From positions 3,410,001 through 3,474,000 of the forward strand of contig JAILWY010000012.1 in the NCBI GenBank assembly GCA_022113835.1: DNA of 64,000 bases. The letters are read 5' to 3'. A program made the position numbers and the translations under genes. The DNA is from Atopsyche davidsoni. Taxonomy: Eukaryota > Arthropoda > Insecta > Trichoptera > Hydrobiosidae. Shown here in pieces: positions 22,121-33,599 of this stretch (its first letter is position 1; the number at the start of each line of letters is the position of its first letter). Under the pieces are notes generated by a model that did not search any database, had not been told where the DNA came from, and worked only from the letters and a program-made list of their open reading frames with translations.

Positions 22121-25100
22121 CATGAGTGATTATATACAAAATAATACTATTAAAATATATATATATATTTTTTTTTAAGTTTATAGATCATCATCATCTA
22201 TTATCAAAAAAGTTCTTTTACAACTATTTGTTTCGTATTAAAAATATTTACCCTTGTTTGTTGAGATATTTTGACAAAAATCATACAAAAATTGGTAGAA
22301 TACATTTTTCGGTTGAAAACAACCAAAAAAAGGTTTTCACAAACATTGCGGCACGAATAATATTTTTCCGCATATCGGTTGGCTGGTATCTATATAATAG
22401 AATTTCGATTATCAAAAGAATGATGTTACGCTACATAAAGTTTTATAGATGCTCTATTTATCATAATATTTCCCAGCAGGTTTTCAAAGGAATCTTTCTT
22501 TACGGTGATATTTTTATATCATAATAAAACGAATAAATTTTGCGTATACAAACTGTTTTTTTCGTTCGAGGATTTTCACTTACACCTGCATTTTTAAATA
22601 TAAAACCATAAAAGACACCCATCGAGCGAGGCTAAGCCAAGGTCGAAGAAGTTTGCAGACGGATCAATGAGTGACCAGTGGATAATATTTTTGTTTTAAA
22701 AATATCATAATACTGAGAATTTTATCGTTACATATAAACTTTACAAAAGAGTAAAAATATATTTTATTATGATAAGACTTTTCGTAAATATCATAAAATG
22801 TGTAAATATATTTTTAAATGCTCAAAATATTCAAATTTCAACCATAATAAAGAATAAAAGCTAAAAATATATTTTATGTGAATGAACAAATATAGGTTTC
22901 TTTGATATAAAGTTTGATTGATTAAATGATACAAAAACCACCTTCTTGGCTTTGCTTCTGAAATAATCTTTGAAGCAAAGATTACTTTTTTGAATTCTTA
23001 AGCCTTTTGAAATCGTACAAAAAATAACTTTCCATGCGTTTAATTTGATTGTTATTTGACTGCAATAGCCAACAAAGAACCTTATGTAAGTCATTTTCAA
23101 AATTAAACATTTGAAATTTGTTTTTAACATGTACGAAATCATATATCTAATAAATGTTTTTTTGTTAATTTTACATAAGAGAAAATTGAACATTAGACAT
23201 ATTTAAACAGAGAAACACTTAACCTAAAGTATTTTACTTTTTTGTGTTAGCTTTGTGATTGCTTAACACTTAAAATAATCTGTATATCTAAATGAAGAGG
23301 GTATAAACCAATCCTTAGAACAGAGACTATAAACAAAAGGTAAACACGTGAGCTCAGGGTTTTTATGCAATTTTAGAGCAGTAATAACCTACACGATTTA
23401 GAAAAATCCACCAAAAATGAGCTTTTTAATTGTGTAATTTATATTCATTTTAATTTTACTACACATTATTCAAACGCACTAATGATAAACCAACTATACT
23501 TAAAACTAATCTCGTTGAATTTCTGTATGTTTATACAGAAAAATAAGTTGTTAGAATGCTCAATTGTTACACAACTTATTTCAGTATTCCCGAAAGAAAA
23601 CTAAAGGTGAAATGGAAAGGATTAAGTTTGAGGGATTGACTAATGCAACCAATCGATGAAACAAACTAAAATTAGTTGAGAAATCCCTGTTGAAATTATT
23701 ATATCAAAATGGAATACGAATCGCGACTTCTCGATAATGAGCTACCTGCGAGACAGATACGTCAATATTTGCTTTGTTTTACTCAGTTAAGACGTATCAC
23801 AGAGCGCAACCTCAAACAGAATAGCGTTCATTACTGAGATGAGGTCTAGTGGAGTATTCAGTTAAACCGACGAAATATTTGAATACTGCGATACAGTAAA
23901 TAAACAAGGATAATGTTGTGATTCGTCAGGACGACTGCTTCCAGAGGAGATCGAAAAAAAAAACATGTTTTTACATACAATCTAAAATGAAATTATTCAA
24001 GCTTAGATGATCAAAAAAAGAAGTACTGAATAAACTTTGAAAACCAAAGCAACATCGGTTTATTATTATTTCATTCACAATTTTAACAATAATTTTTCGA
24101 GACAACTCAAATATATCATATATTCAGTATTTCAATAAAAACAATTAAAATACACTTTTATGTAACCGAAGCATTTTTCTAAAAATATTTTACGATTAAT
24201 GAAATCACAATTAATTTGTATGCAACATGATTCTAAAGTAACAGTAAAATAACCATATAGAAAATATTAGCAAACTCTAAATTTTTATATGGATCAGTAC
24301 TGCATATTTTTAGCAATATCGAAATGAAAATTGAATGAAATACAACTATTTTTCTGCATTCAGGTTAAAAAATTCTTGGAGAACAAAAAGCTTTAAATAT
24401 GGTTTTATTTTTCGATGTTGTATGTAGAACATAAAATTACCATGTGAGTGGGTTACTCATTCAATAAACCATTTCGGTGAATTATCAAAGAGAAGTTTAT
24501 ATGTATTTAAATTCCAGTATATCCAGCACTATATTTTGCTGACAAAAGTATTACCATAATGCGAGTATTCTAAATAATTCAGTTCTATGATTTGACAATT
24601 GAAAATTTGACATTATTCTTTATCAGCATAATGTTAAGCTTTGATAAAATAAAATATTTGAAGCTTTCATAGCACTGAAACGGTCGCAAATTTTTTTATT
24701 TAATTGAACTACTGATTGATTACAAAAAAGATAGTTCAAGTTTACAAACAAACTAAAAACATATAGATGTTAGAAATAATACATTACACACATTAAATAT
24801 AATATTTATTTAATTTTTTTACGAATCGGATAATACAAAAAAATAATTGGCAATGAAATTAAGATCATTTTCGTGAGCGCTTTTTGAGTGCTTTCCATGA
24901 CTAAAAATACCTTTGAAATGAAAAAGTGCTCACAATCAAATTTCCTAAGCGTTTGAGTATTCATATTTTTTAGGTGTATTAGTAGACTTAATGAATTTTT
25001 TGTTATTTGATAATTAAATGGTTTTCTGCATTTCAACGTTTTGCCTCGGTATTAGAACCATCTTCGTGGATTTAATGCATATGTCCCTGAAAATAGTTTC

Positions 25101-25139
25101 TCCACTGGAACATAAACGTCAGAATAATAAAAAAAATAC
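22121..25139. other. AT-rich stretch, no gene recognised
   Basis: A TA run lies at about 22157-22170. Frames of 132 codons (plus, 22126-22524) and 110 codons (minus, 22861-23193) are Ile/Phe/Lys/Tyr-rich, as expected for translated AT-rich DNA, and have no recognisable domain. Confidence 0.5.
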
Positions 25140-25630
25140 CAAGCAGCTTAACACTTGTTCTCTTGTTGCCTCTCCTCATAGGATGTTAGTGACGATTTCC
25201 TCTAACATGTCTCTACCTAGAGTCAGTCTCACCAATCTGGCTGCACTTCCGATCTCCAGCCACTGGCACAAATTCTGCATTTCAATCAGCTGGAAGATGC
25301 CATACTTATTGTGTCGAAAAATGTGGCCAAAATAGGAGACCTTCCGCTTCTTTATCAACGTCAAGAGTTCCTGAAGAGTTTATGACGCGGTCAACCAATG
25401 GTATCTTAAGAATTCTCCTATACAGCCACATTTCAAACGCTTCAATTTTTTTCATAGTAGCGGTTTTGAGTGTCCAAGCTTCGACTCCATAAAGAAGATC
25501 TGAGACGACATATAACTTATTGAATCTTTATCGAGATTTCAGGGTTATGTCTCTTGAGCATATAACTATCCTCAAATTATTGAATGTACTGCGTGCTGTC
25601 TCAACCGTCACTTTGATTTCACAACCTTAA
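25140..25630 (-). pseudogene. RTE-type LINE, reverse transcriptase C-terminal part (copy 2)
   Basis: Read on the minus strand, the conceptual protein has EIKVTVETARSTFNNLRIVI, CSRDITLKSR, a stop, then LLYGVEAWTLKTATMKKIEA, FEMWLYRRILKIPLVDRV, a frame change near 25375, then KRKVSYFGHIFRHNKYGIFQ and GRDMLEEIVTNIL ending in a stop near 25175. The order matches the region just after the RT palm in RTE-like endonuclease/reverse-transcriptase LINEs ('LLYGxEAWTL...FEMWxYRRxLxIxWxDxV...YxGHxxR'). It is 5'-truncated, as usual for LINE insertions, and carries a stop and a frameshift. Mariner copy 2 abuts its 5' side. Confidence 0.87.
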
Positions 25631-25642
25631 CACTTGAGAAAA

Positions 25643-26112
25643 TAAGAGAGTATCGGGTATTTGTGAGTTCAGTAAAATAAAAACTACTAGGAATCAAGTG
25701 TTTTTTTATTGTTGATTATAAGAATACAAAATTGAAAATTATTTCGAAAATATGATGTTATCCAAATGGTGACCGTTACGCTTCTGGCACTCTTCTAATC
25801 TGGAACGAAGATTGCTGATAACACGCTGACACATAGACTTCGATATTGCTGCCATTTCTGACCTGGTGTTTTGTTTAAATTCCGTTAGGTTCGTCGGATT
25901 ATTCTCATACACCCTACTTTTAAGGTATCCCTATACGAAATAGTCAAAAGTGCTAATGTTACCTCTACGTTAAATGACCTTATTAGGGAATAATTCGTTA
26001 ACAGCTTCAATTGATTGATTGGATGTATGGGAAGTATGTTGTCTTGTTTTCACAGCATATCGCAATAACGGCCACTATTCACATTCACCTGGTACACTTT
26101 TTGGGCACCGTG
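25643..26112 (-). mobile_element. internally deleted mariner/Tc1-like element, copy 2
   Basis: The minus strand begins 'cacggtgcccaaaaagtgta' next to TA at 26113-26114 and follows copy 1 closely: 'ggtgaatgtgaatagtg', 'ccgttattgc', 'ccaatcaatcaattgaagct', then the transposase C-terminal part. It contains the same TAA as copy 1 (in 'ggtcatttaacgtagagg'). The far TIR ('agagagtatcgggtatttgt' on the plus strand at about 25645) is worn at its tip, so the exact left boundary is uncertain. The normal terminal stop is mutated (TAG to TCG). Confidence 0.85.
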
Positions 26113-26280
26113 TATTTTTAAAATTATTTTGTCTTTATAAACAAAAACCGATGTTATTTTAATTATTTATCAAATAGCTATGCAGTGTGCTCCAGTAGAT
26201 TTAATATTCTCTGGATAAGTCAGTTGCAAGGGAGCTTGTCAACTGCAAGATGCAGCAGCAGTTAATAAAGCAAACGTCAG

Positions 26281-26680
26281 AGCTTACATCGGCTACCATT
26301 GTAAACATGCTGGTTGGAGATTTTGACAGGCACACCCCGCTGCACCCCCGTTGCACCCCCGTTGCATCCCCGCTCGCCGGTTCGTCACATTGGCAGACGT
26401 GATCTCTAATACAGAACTGCAGGCGAATTTCGGGCTCAAGCGATTCGTACCACGGCGAGCAGTTTCAGCGGGGGCGCGTGGACTCGAATGTTTCAATCAG
26501 GCTGCGAGGCAGACGTGGAGGTGTGGTTGCTCGTCCTCTGCGACAGGCTGCCGCGGGACGTGAGGATAATTCATAATGTTTCAGGCGGTGCATAGCGGCG
26601 GAGTAACGGTGCGTTATATGAGGCGATTAGCCTCACACACCGAGCGGTGATTGATGGCATGCGAAAATTTAGACGGACTG
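26281..26680. promoter_or_regulatory. CpG-rich island (candidate regulatory DNA)
   Basis: A strongly GC-rich block in an AT-rich setting. It contains three 11-base tandem copies (tgcacccccgt, tgcacccccgt, tgcatccccgc) at 26341-26373, preceded by a degenerate fourth. Open frames of 67-70 codons run on both strands over the same bases, which points to GC composition rather than coding. Confidence 0.42.
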
Positions 26681-26879
26681 AAAGGATATTTATTATTATC
26701 GAGAGTACTAATAATTTAAGTTATATTCCACGTACACTTTTTTTATATAAACTATGGGTGCATCCAGGCCAGATTAAGTAAATGAGATTCCTTACCGGGC
26801 CGTACTACAAAATTGCATTTAATATATAATACAAAGAAGATACAACAAATATGTGAATCAAACATATTTGTATGTCTAT
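26681..26879. other. AT-rich spacer
   Basis: Nothing recognised. Confidence 0.5.
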
Positions 26880-27305
26880 TTTTTGGATTGAACGTCAATC
26901 AAGTGCGTATTTATTTCCCATTACGGGATTATTATATAATTCTGATTAGGCACATTAGTTCACACATAGAAGATGATTAAAGAAATTCTCAGAAAAATAT
27001 CATCGTGATTTGTGTGGGATTTGAACCCACATCCCCAGGCTTACATGGCCGAAGTACTGACCATTGTGCACCAAATGCAGTGCTTGCAAATAAGTAAATA
27101 TTGGTTGGCCTGGGCACATTGGTTCATATGTAGAGTATGATTGTTCTATGTAGAGTAGTTCGTTAGTACAATGGTCAGTACACCGGCCATGTAAGCCTGG
27201 GGATGTGGGTTCAAATCCCACACAAATCACGATGATATTTTTCTGAGCGTTTCTTTAGTCATCTTCTATGTGTGAACTAATGTGCCTAATCATATTAGTA
27301 ATCAG
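26880..27305. mobile_element. tRNA-Thr foldback element, locus 5 (most complete)
   Basis: Left extension 'ttggattgaacgtcaatcaa', then the arm ('gattaggcacattagttcac' ... 'ctcagaaaaatatcatc'), then a minus-strand tRNA-like part (27005-about 27075). A unique centre includes 'ttggttggcctgggcacatt'. A plus-strand tRNA-like part (27155-27230) and the inverted arm ('gatgatatttttctgagcg' ... 'gtgcctaatcatattagtaa') follow. The inverted match extends from the outer arm into the tRNA modules, giving arms of about 105 bases with a few mismatches. This copy best shows the architecture: arm, tRNA (minus), centre, tRNA (plus), arm. Confidence 0.87.
27155..27230 (+). pseudogene. tRNA-Thr(TGT)-like module
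   Basis: A 76-nt plus-strand module. The 5' strand GTAGTTC and 3' strand AAATCAC give a slightly broken acceptor stem. A box TAGTACAATGG fits TRGYNNARNGG exactly. Anticodon loop is CATGTAA between CCGGC and GCCTG (one mismatch). The T-arm GTGGG-TTCAAAT-CCCAC is perfectly paired and contains the B box GGTTCAAATCC. Both internal Pol III promoter boxes are intact, so transcription is plausible. A functional tRNA is unlikely because U33 is absent. Confidence 0.72.
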
Positions 27306-27379
27306 ATATATTTATTAGATTAGAATTAGGCAATACAAAAAATAATAATAAAATATAATAAATTTTAATGAGACGAATT

Positions 27380-27577
27380 TTAGTTGATAACAATTGGTGT
27401 TGTTGCTACACGGAAACAGTTTTCCAAATGCTCATCAGTAATTAGTGTCCTCATATGAGATTTAATATGCTTCATTAGAGTAAAAAGCTGTTCACACGAG
27501 TAAGTGTTACCAAATAGCGAAATCATCGATAGAGCATGTTTGTATAATGCTCCGCGGGCCGCGATTTGGCCACCCAT
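27380..27577 (-). pseudogene. hAT-family transposase C-terminal (hATC) dimerisation fragment
   Basis: A minus-strand 65-codon frame contains SLFGNTYSCEQLFTLMKHIK then SHMRTLITDEHLENCFRVAT. This fits the hATC dimerisation signature ('FGSTYxCEQxFSxMKxxKSxxRxxLTDExLxxxLRIA'), close to the version in domesticated and insect hAT transposases of the GTF2IRD2/ZBED-like group. Only the last part of the domain is present, and upstream DNA (27578 on) is unrelated AT-rich sequence, so it is a fragment. It ends in VIN before a stop. It could be a relic of an autonomous hAT that mobilised the nearby 28.15 kb element, but the two are not contiguous. Confidence 0.83.
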
Positions 27578-28143
27578 GATATAGACTTTAGATATTGAGA
27601 TATATTCTCAGTCATTTCTATTCGAAAGGAAAATTATTCGAATATTTTTTATGGCTTCTGGTTATTTAAAATCAACTACGGATATATTTTATATTAAAAA
27701 TACACAAAAGATTATTTAATATATGTACTTTTTTCTTTACACCGTGATGTGCGTGAAAATAAAATATTACGAATAAAACATTTGGTGTTCGAAAAATTCG
27801 TTTGTAAATTGAAAATTAACCGCAATAATTTTTTACGCTTGAAGCGGTAATGGTAAAAGAAACACAGTCAATTATAAAATTGAAATTATCAACATTGAAT
27901 GTTATATTTTAAAATATCGATGAGTAAATTACCGATTTTAATAAAAATGTTTGCATGATAAAATTTAGTAGAAAGTTTTAATTTAATATACTCCATGACC
28001 ATAATAAAAATATTTAATTAAAAAATATTTACGTACACAATATTGCGTACACAACTCAGTGTTTCTTAACTAACACTAGACGTCTATTTATATTGAAAAA
28101 CTTCTTTGGAGATGTTAACACAAATAACGAAAATTCTCTAACC
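27578..28143. other. AT-rich stretch, nothing recognised
   Basis: No further transposase sequence is visible upstream of the hATC fragment. Confidence 0.5.
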
Positions 28144-28151
28144 ATATAGAT

Positions 28152-29521
28152 CATAGGTTCTCAACGGGGGCGGTACCGCCCCCCTGTGGGCGCTGAAGCT
28201 TTCCAAGGGGGCGGTGGCGAGTTCAATAGAAAATGGGGGGCGTTTTGAGGTTCACGGGGGGTGAAAAAATCGTATTATTATGGCCTAAATTTCAACTGTT
28301 AAAATCTCAACCTAGTTTTATAATTAACAGTATAGGGATCTAGAATGTTCTTCAATCATATTTATAAGCTTTAATTAAAGCCTGCACAGATATCGCTTTA
28401 GATGCCGCAAATAAACAAGTACAGTGTGTCCAAAAAGAGTATCGGGTATTTGTTAGTTCAGCAAAACCAAAACTACTAGTAATCAAGTAATTTTTTTTAT
28501 TATTGGTTATAAGTATACAAAATGGAAAATTATTTCAAAAAGATGATGTTATCCAAATGGTGACCGTTACGCTGCTGATACTCTTCTAATCTGGAACGAA
28601 AATTGCTGATAACACGCTAACAAGGTGTCGCTAACAAATTAATTGTCACTTTATTTGTTTATGTCGAAAGTTGATTTTTTTACAGAGTATTGAAAAAACT
28701 ATAAATCATATTTATATATTTTTTATTATTTAATTAACGTCCATTTTCAGGGTAAAATAAAATCTTGAAGATGCTGAAAAATTGGATAAAATGACGACTT
28801 TCAAAACCAAAGATTGTTAAAGATTTTTTAATTTTCAAACTAATCCTAACAGGAGGGTTAATAATTAATCTTTTAATTCCAATTGAAAAAAAGAGTCATA
28901 AATATTAAGGATTCTTGGAACAGGAACATCGCGAAACTCCAATCCCAAAACTTCAATCGGAAAAACACATATTTATCATATTAAAAGTAAATTATAAGAA
29001 ATGAAAAAAAAATAATAGTAGAAGAAAGAATGTATCCAGCTTTCTGCATTTAAATTTTTTTGATTGGTGCAGTCGATTTTTCGCAATAGGTACAAGCAAA
29101 TGGTCAAAAAACTCGAAAATGCGACTTTGCCCCTTAAATGTTTTTGTATGCTTGGTCAGTGATCAATACTTGTGCTTGGTAAAATAAGGTGGTCATTAAA
29201 AATTTAATGTGTTTGTTAGCGACCAGATCAGAAGTTAAACTCTATTAGAAATAGATATAATTGAACACATTGTATGCGGGCGCGGAACTGTGCGTGGGGC
29301 GAGCGTTTTCCGCGACATTTCGCGCGAACATATTTATATGCGACCCGCGCTCTAGTACTAGTCGACCAAAGACGACTTAACATGCGACCCGCAAACAATG
29401 TGTTTATAAATAATATACAGAAATAAAATTGGTATAATTATAACTATTATGTCAAAGGGGGCGTTTTGAATTTTTTTTCTTGTCAAGGGGGCGGTGGTCA
29501 ATAAAAGGTTGAGAACCTCTG
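28152..29521. mobile_element. non-autonomous hAT element with 8-base TSD and nested insertions
   Basis: Ends are 'cataggttctcaac' and 'gttgagaacctctg', inverted with one mismatch over 14 bases. They are flanked by identical 8-base duplications ATATAGAT at 28144-28151 and 29522-29529. The duplication fits the hAT preference nTnnnnAn, and the ends fit the common hAT TIR 'cagnggttctcaac'. Subterminal DNA at both sides is rich in 'gggggcg' blocks ('aagggggcggtggcgag', 'caagggggcggtggtca'). About 1.37 kb, no hAT coding sequence inside. A mariner relic (28422-28620) and another inverted pair (28627-28638 / 29212-29223) lie within. Confidence 0.9.
28422..28620 (-). mobile_element. mariner/Tc1-like element, copy 3 (truncated, nested in hAT)
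   Basis: It starts after TA (28420-28421) with 'cagtgtgtccaaaaagagta' and 'tcgggtatttgttagttcag', which is the 3' TIR side of copies 1 and 2. It continues through the end of the transposase frame ('gatgttatccaaatggtgac') and stops matching at about 28620. The opposite end is missing. Its place inside the hAT element shows that it inserted after, or travelled with, that element. Confidence 0.8.
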
Positions 29522-29529
29522 ATATAGAT

Positions 29530-32500
29530 CCTCCTTTCCCACGGCATAAACCCCGTAAGACCCATTATAGTTTTATCGTATTCTTAGTGAATTTAAATTT
29601 TATTTATGAAAATGATTTGAGGAAGGAATATTTTCTAGAAATGTGCGCAAAACATGATGAAATACTTTTCGCGTCGTCTGCATCACATATAAACGTAAAA
29701 TATGTTATTGCTTTTTCGTCAGTGTGTAAGTAAGTCAACAATATCTATTATGGCAGACGAAAAGTCACGAGCTTCAACCTTCAATACATCATATTTGATA
29801 TAAAATGATGTAAATATATCTGAAATAACTTAAATAATAAGGGAAAAATCAAATCACTAGAATAGCAGGGCTCTACTTATTTATAAAAATAATAAGTTAT
29901 TTAAAATTTCAAGTAACAACAAAGACATTTTACTTGTATTTTAAAATGTTATAAAATAAATATCAATAAATAATCTTATTTTAATGAATATTGATAGGTT
30001 TAATGGTTTTAAATGAACAAATTAAAATATTTTTAGTATTTCACCATTTTTAACTCGTACTGGTTTATTGTGAATATTTTGTTGTATACAACAAAATAAT
30101 AGTAAAAAATCTCTAAAATATATTTAAGCCAAGGCATTTATATAATTTAATTGTATAAATTAAATTATTTTACTTAAATACAGAGTTCAAAACAATATGT
30201 GCATTGTTTAATAATATCACTTTGAAATGTCTGAGAATCCATTTTTCATGTGTTTATCGTATATTTAATTCATATTTCTAATTTTGTTTCTTTAATGTTA
30301 ATATTTGTTATGTGATTTTTCTGTGAATTCAATTTCAACCGATAGTATAATTTACTCCAATGGCGTTTTAAGTCTTTAGTTGGTTGAATTTACGTGTAAA
30401 TTTCCAAAATAATTCAATCAGTTACTGGTGAAGCACTAATGGTCATTATTAGACCAACTGCGTCCCATTATCAGCATTACAAAATATTTGCAGGTTTATT
30501 TTATAAAATATTTTTCATAAAAATAAGTTTATGTATTTTCAATAAAAAGGCCATTAGATGTTAAAACTACAATGTTCGATAAATATCGTAAATTACTTGT
30601 GACCTCAAAGTAAAGTATTTTAGATAAGTAAATGCTTTGTTATAAATTTTTAATCTTTTTTGAAACTCTCGAATACATTTTATTGCTTATTGTATATATT
30701 ATTATAATTTATAGGTCATTTTGAGATATTTGCTTGTTCCTTCTTTTAAGGAAAAACTCAAGAGTATTTATATATTTTAATGAAATCTTTAGTATCTTTT
30801 TCTTTAAAAAAAAACTTGTGTTATATATTCTGTTAAAGTAAAAGACTTAAATGTAATCTGTCTGAAAGATATAAGGTTGCAAGAGGATTATGTGTGCCTT
30901 TGCGTAAGTAAGTCAAAGTGACCATATCTTAAATAATGTATTTTCAGTCGCAAAGTTTCTAGAAATATCCTTAGAAACGCACTTACTCCGCCCAAAGCCA
31001 AGTCAACTCGGATATTCAAAAGCTCGTTTCAGGATCCTGAGTAAGGAAGAAGATAAGAGGAAGTATCATTTGTGTTTAAGTATAATAAAAGTTTTATAAT
31101 TGTTTAGTGCCACAGCTGACAAATCTATATTGTTGTTTAAAATAATAAAGTCTACTTGTGGTAATGTTTTTCGTTTGTTTAACTCAAAGTCGACATTTTG
31201 GAGCTTTTACATAACTTATAATAATTATCACCGCAAAAAATAATATTAACTTAACTTGCTTCTGTTTTTATTACAATGACATTAAATTTGTACCAGTACT
31301 AAGCTTTCTAGTGAAAAACATAGTAAATTTGTCTAAAAGAATACAATAAGTTAGTAATTGTAGTAGTTATATAATATTTTTTTAATCTTCATTTTTCATA
31401 CATGTTTGAATAAAATAGTCTATGTATAAAGTCAAATACATAGAATTTTTTTAAAAATAATTTGTAAAAATATTGTATGGTTAATTAAAAAATTAGAGAA
31501 CCCTTTGTTTGTTTGTTCTAATATCCGGTGTGGGATTAATACAGGTACTAGGGTACAGTGCACCGCATCAGCCTGAGTGCACATTGCAATCAAATGATCA
31601 CATATCTTCGTTAAATTTAGAAAAGCCTCATAGTGGGAGGAACGGGCGTAGACCCATAGTAGTAGTTTCAATAAAATATATCAGTCATTGCTATATAAAT
31701 AGTATATTTTAACATTAACGTTTTTTATTTTACATTAATTTCCATAACTACTCTTAAAAAAAATACAATTTCAAAAAATATATATACAGCTTAAAAATAC
31801 TATGATCAATATGAACAGTCTATATTTTCTTGTTTGTGGACCAATAAATAAATAATAAATGTATTTTACAATTATGGTGTTATTATTTCAAGGTCGTTAT
31901 TTCAATGTGTTTATTCATTGGTGTAAATATTTTACTTGTTGGGAATAAACTTAATTAGTTCCCCGATTGAATGTTGACTCTCATTTTATACTAATTACTG
32001 TTAACATTATGCTCCGAATGCTTTTCGAAATCATTTTGCTTCCCTTTGTAAACACCTTTTTTTAAATACGGGAGGAAGACCCCTTATTTGTTTTGGAAAC
32101 AAATTAATTGCGGGTTTTTATTTCCGGCTGCTTTCCAGGCCAGCCTGTGATGACGGCATTGATTGAAATTCGGTTTTATTATCAGAGGAATATCCACAGG
32201 CGCTATCGACTTTTTTTACTCCAAAGAATAACTTTTAATTTTTTCTACACAATCTAGTCATATTTACATAAATGTGTAATATATATCATCTAATAATGCC
32301 GACACGCGTTTTGAGAACCAAGCGGTTGTTAGAATTAATTTTTTTTTACCATTATTTTATTTTATTTTTGTCTGCTTTGAGAGACCAGGTATTTAAATTG
32401 ACGTCATTTAAAGCAGAAGTTACATCGATTGCTCCTGAAAAACGCGTGGAAACACCTAAAATTTTCTGCTACATTTTTACGACAGTTTTAGATTATATTG

Positions 32501-33218
32501 TAAATTTATTATTATACGAATAATATTTGAATAATAACTATCTAAATAGAGCAGCTATAATTTACTATATCTCTTGTCTTTATTCTGTAGTGCGTTCATT
32601 CTGATTGTGTGTGATTTTTCACCGAAGTTGTTGCAAGAAGACAGTGGCGTAAAATATGGCCAAATCCCTTTTAAAAAATATAAAAAAATTCTAAATCCTA
32701 TCAATAATGATTATTATGTTTGTGCCACATACTAAGTGAGTAATCATGAATTTATAAAATTGGTTACAGTGAAAAAATGAAAAAGATCGTTTATTTTTTT
32801 ACATGTATCGATTTTATATTACGAAAAATGGTTAAAACAATGATTGATTATTTGAATAATAATATTTTTTTACATTAGACTTGTAATAAAATAAAGTTCA
32901 TATACTTCAAATGTAAATTTATTCATTAAAATTTCAGTGTGCATATTTTTATAAATTTTTGAAAGCACAAAAGAAAACCATGCCATTGAAACTTATTATG
33001 AAAGTTTTAACTAATTATGAATATTTTTGGCTATGTTTAAGATTCACGAATAAGAAAATATATACTTTCGAGATTATCTGTAGTTTACGCAATTTATATC
33101 CTGGATAATAAAATTGTTTTGAAGAATAGAAGAATATTTTTTTCTACAATTATCGATTGATAAATAATTGATCTCATTAAATCTTATATTATATATTATA
33201 AATAGATTTATATAAAAC
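29530..33218. other. long AT-rich stretch, no gene recognised
   Basis: Frames up to 83 codons only. Small GC-richer patches near 30980-31060, 31540-31660 and 32040-32200 have no identifiable content. No repeats shared with the rest of the window were seen. Confidence 0.5.
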
Positions 33219-33230
33219 ATAATTCCTCAG

Positions 33231-33419
33231 AGAAATTCAATATTTTTGGCAGAGAGTACTTGGTTGAATTCCATTTTAATATTTTTGTGTAAAATATTTG
33301 AGTGATTTTCCACATGTTCGTTTTTATTTGTGACCGGTTTCGCCTACCGGTTGGTGAAACCGGTCACAAATAAAAACGAACATGTGGAAAATCACTCAAG
33401 TATTTTACTCAAAAATATT
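33231..33419. mobile_element. hairpin element with 12-base TSD, copy 1
   Basis: Bounded by identical 12-base duplications ATAATTCCTCAG at 33219-33230 and 33420-33431. The left part reads 'ggcagagagtacttggttga', then a near-perfect hairpin. The arm with 'gagtgattttccacatgttc' and 'gtgaccggtttc' pairs with 'gaaaccggtcac' and 'gaacatgtggaaaatcactc' across a roughly 13-base loop. The right end is 'caagtattttactcaaaaat'. Same family as 34240-34510. No coding capacity. Variable-length TSDs of this size suit target-primed (Penelope- or LINE-like) insertion better than cut-and-paste. Confidence 0.82.
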
Positions 33420-33599
33420 ATAATTCCTCAGCTTAAAATGTTTTCCGATGCTTGAGTCTGCTCTGTGCGTAAAAATATCCATAAAATAATTTACATACTA
33501 GGTACATACACCAATTTAGAAATAAACGCAATGACAATAAAATACAACAATTTCACAGCGATTAAAAAAAAAACGTACCAAATAAAGATATATTTTATG

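Noticed and set aside
27005..27230. The tRNA-like modules as functional tRNA-Thr genes
   Set aside because: U33 is replaced by A in every copy, stems are imperfect and the modules sit within repeat arms.
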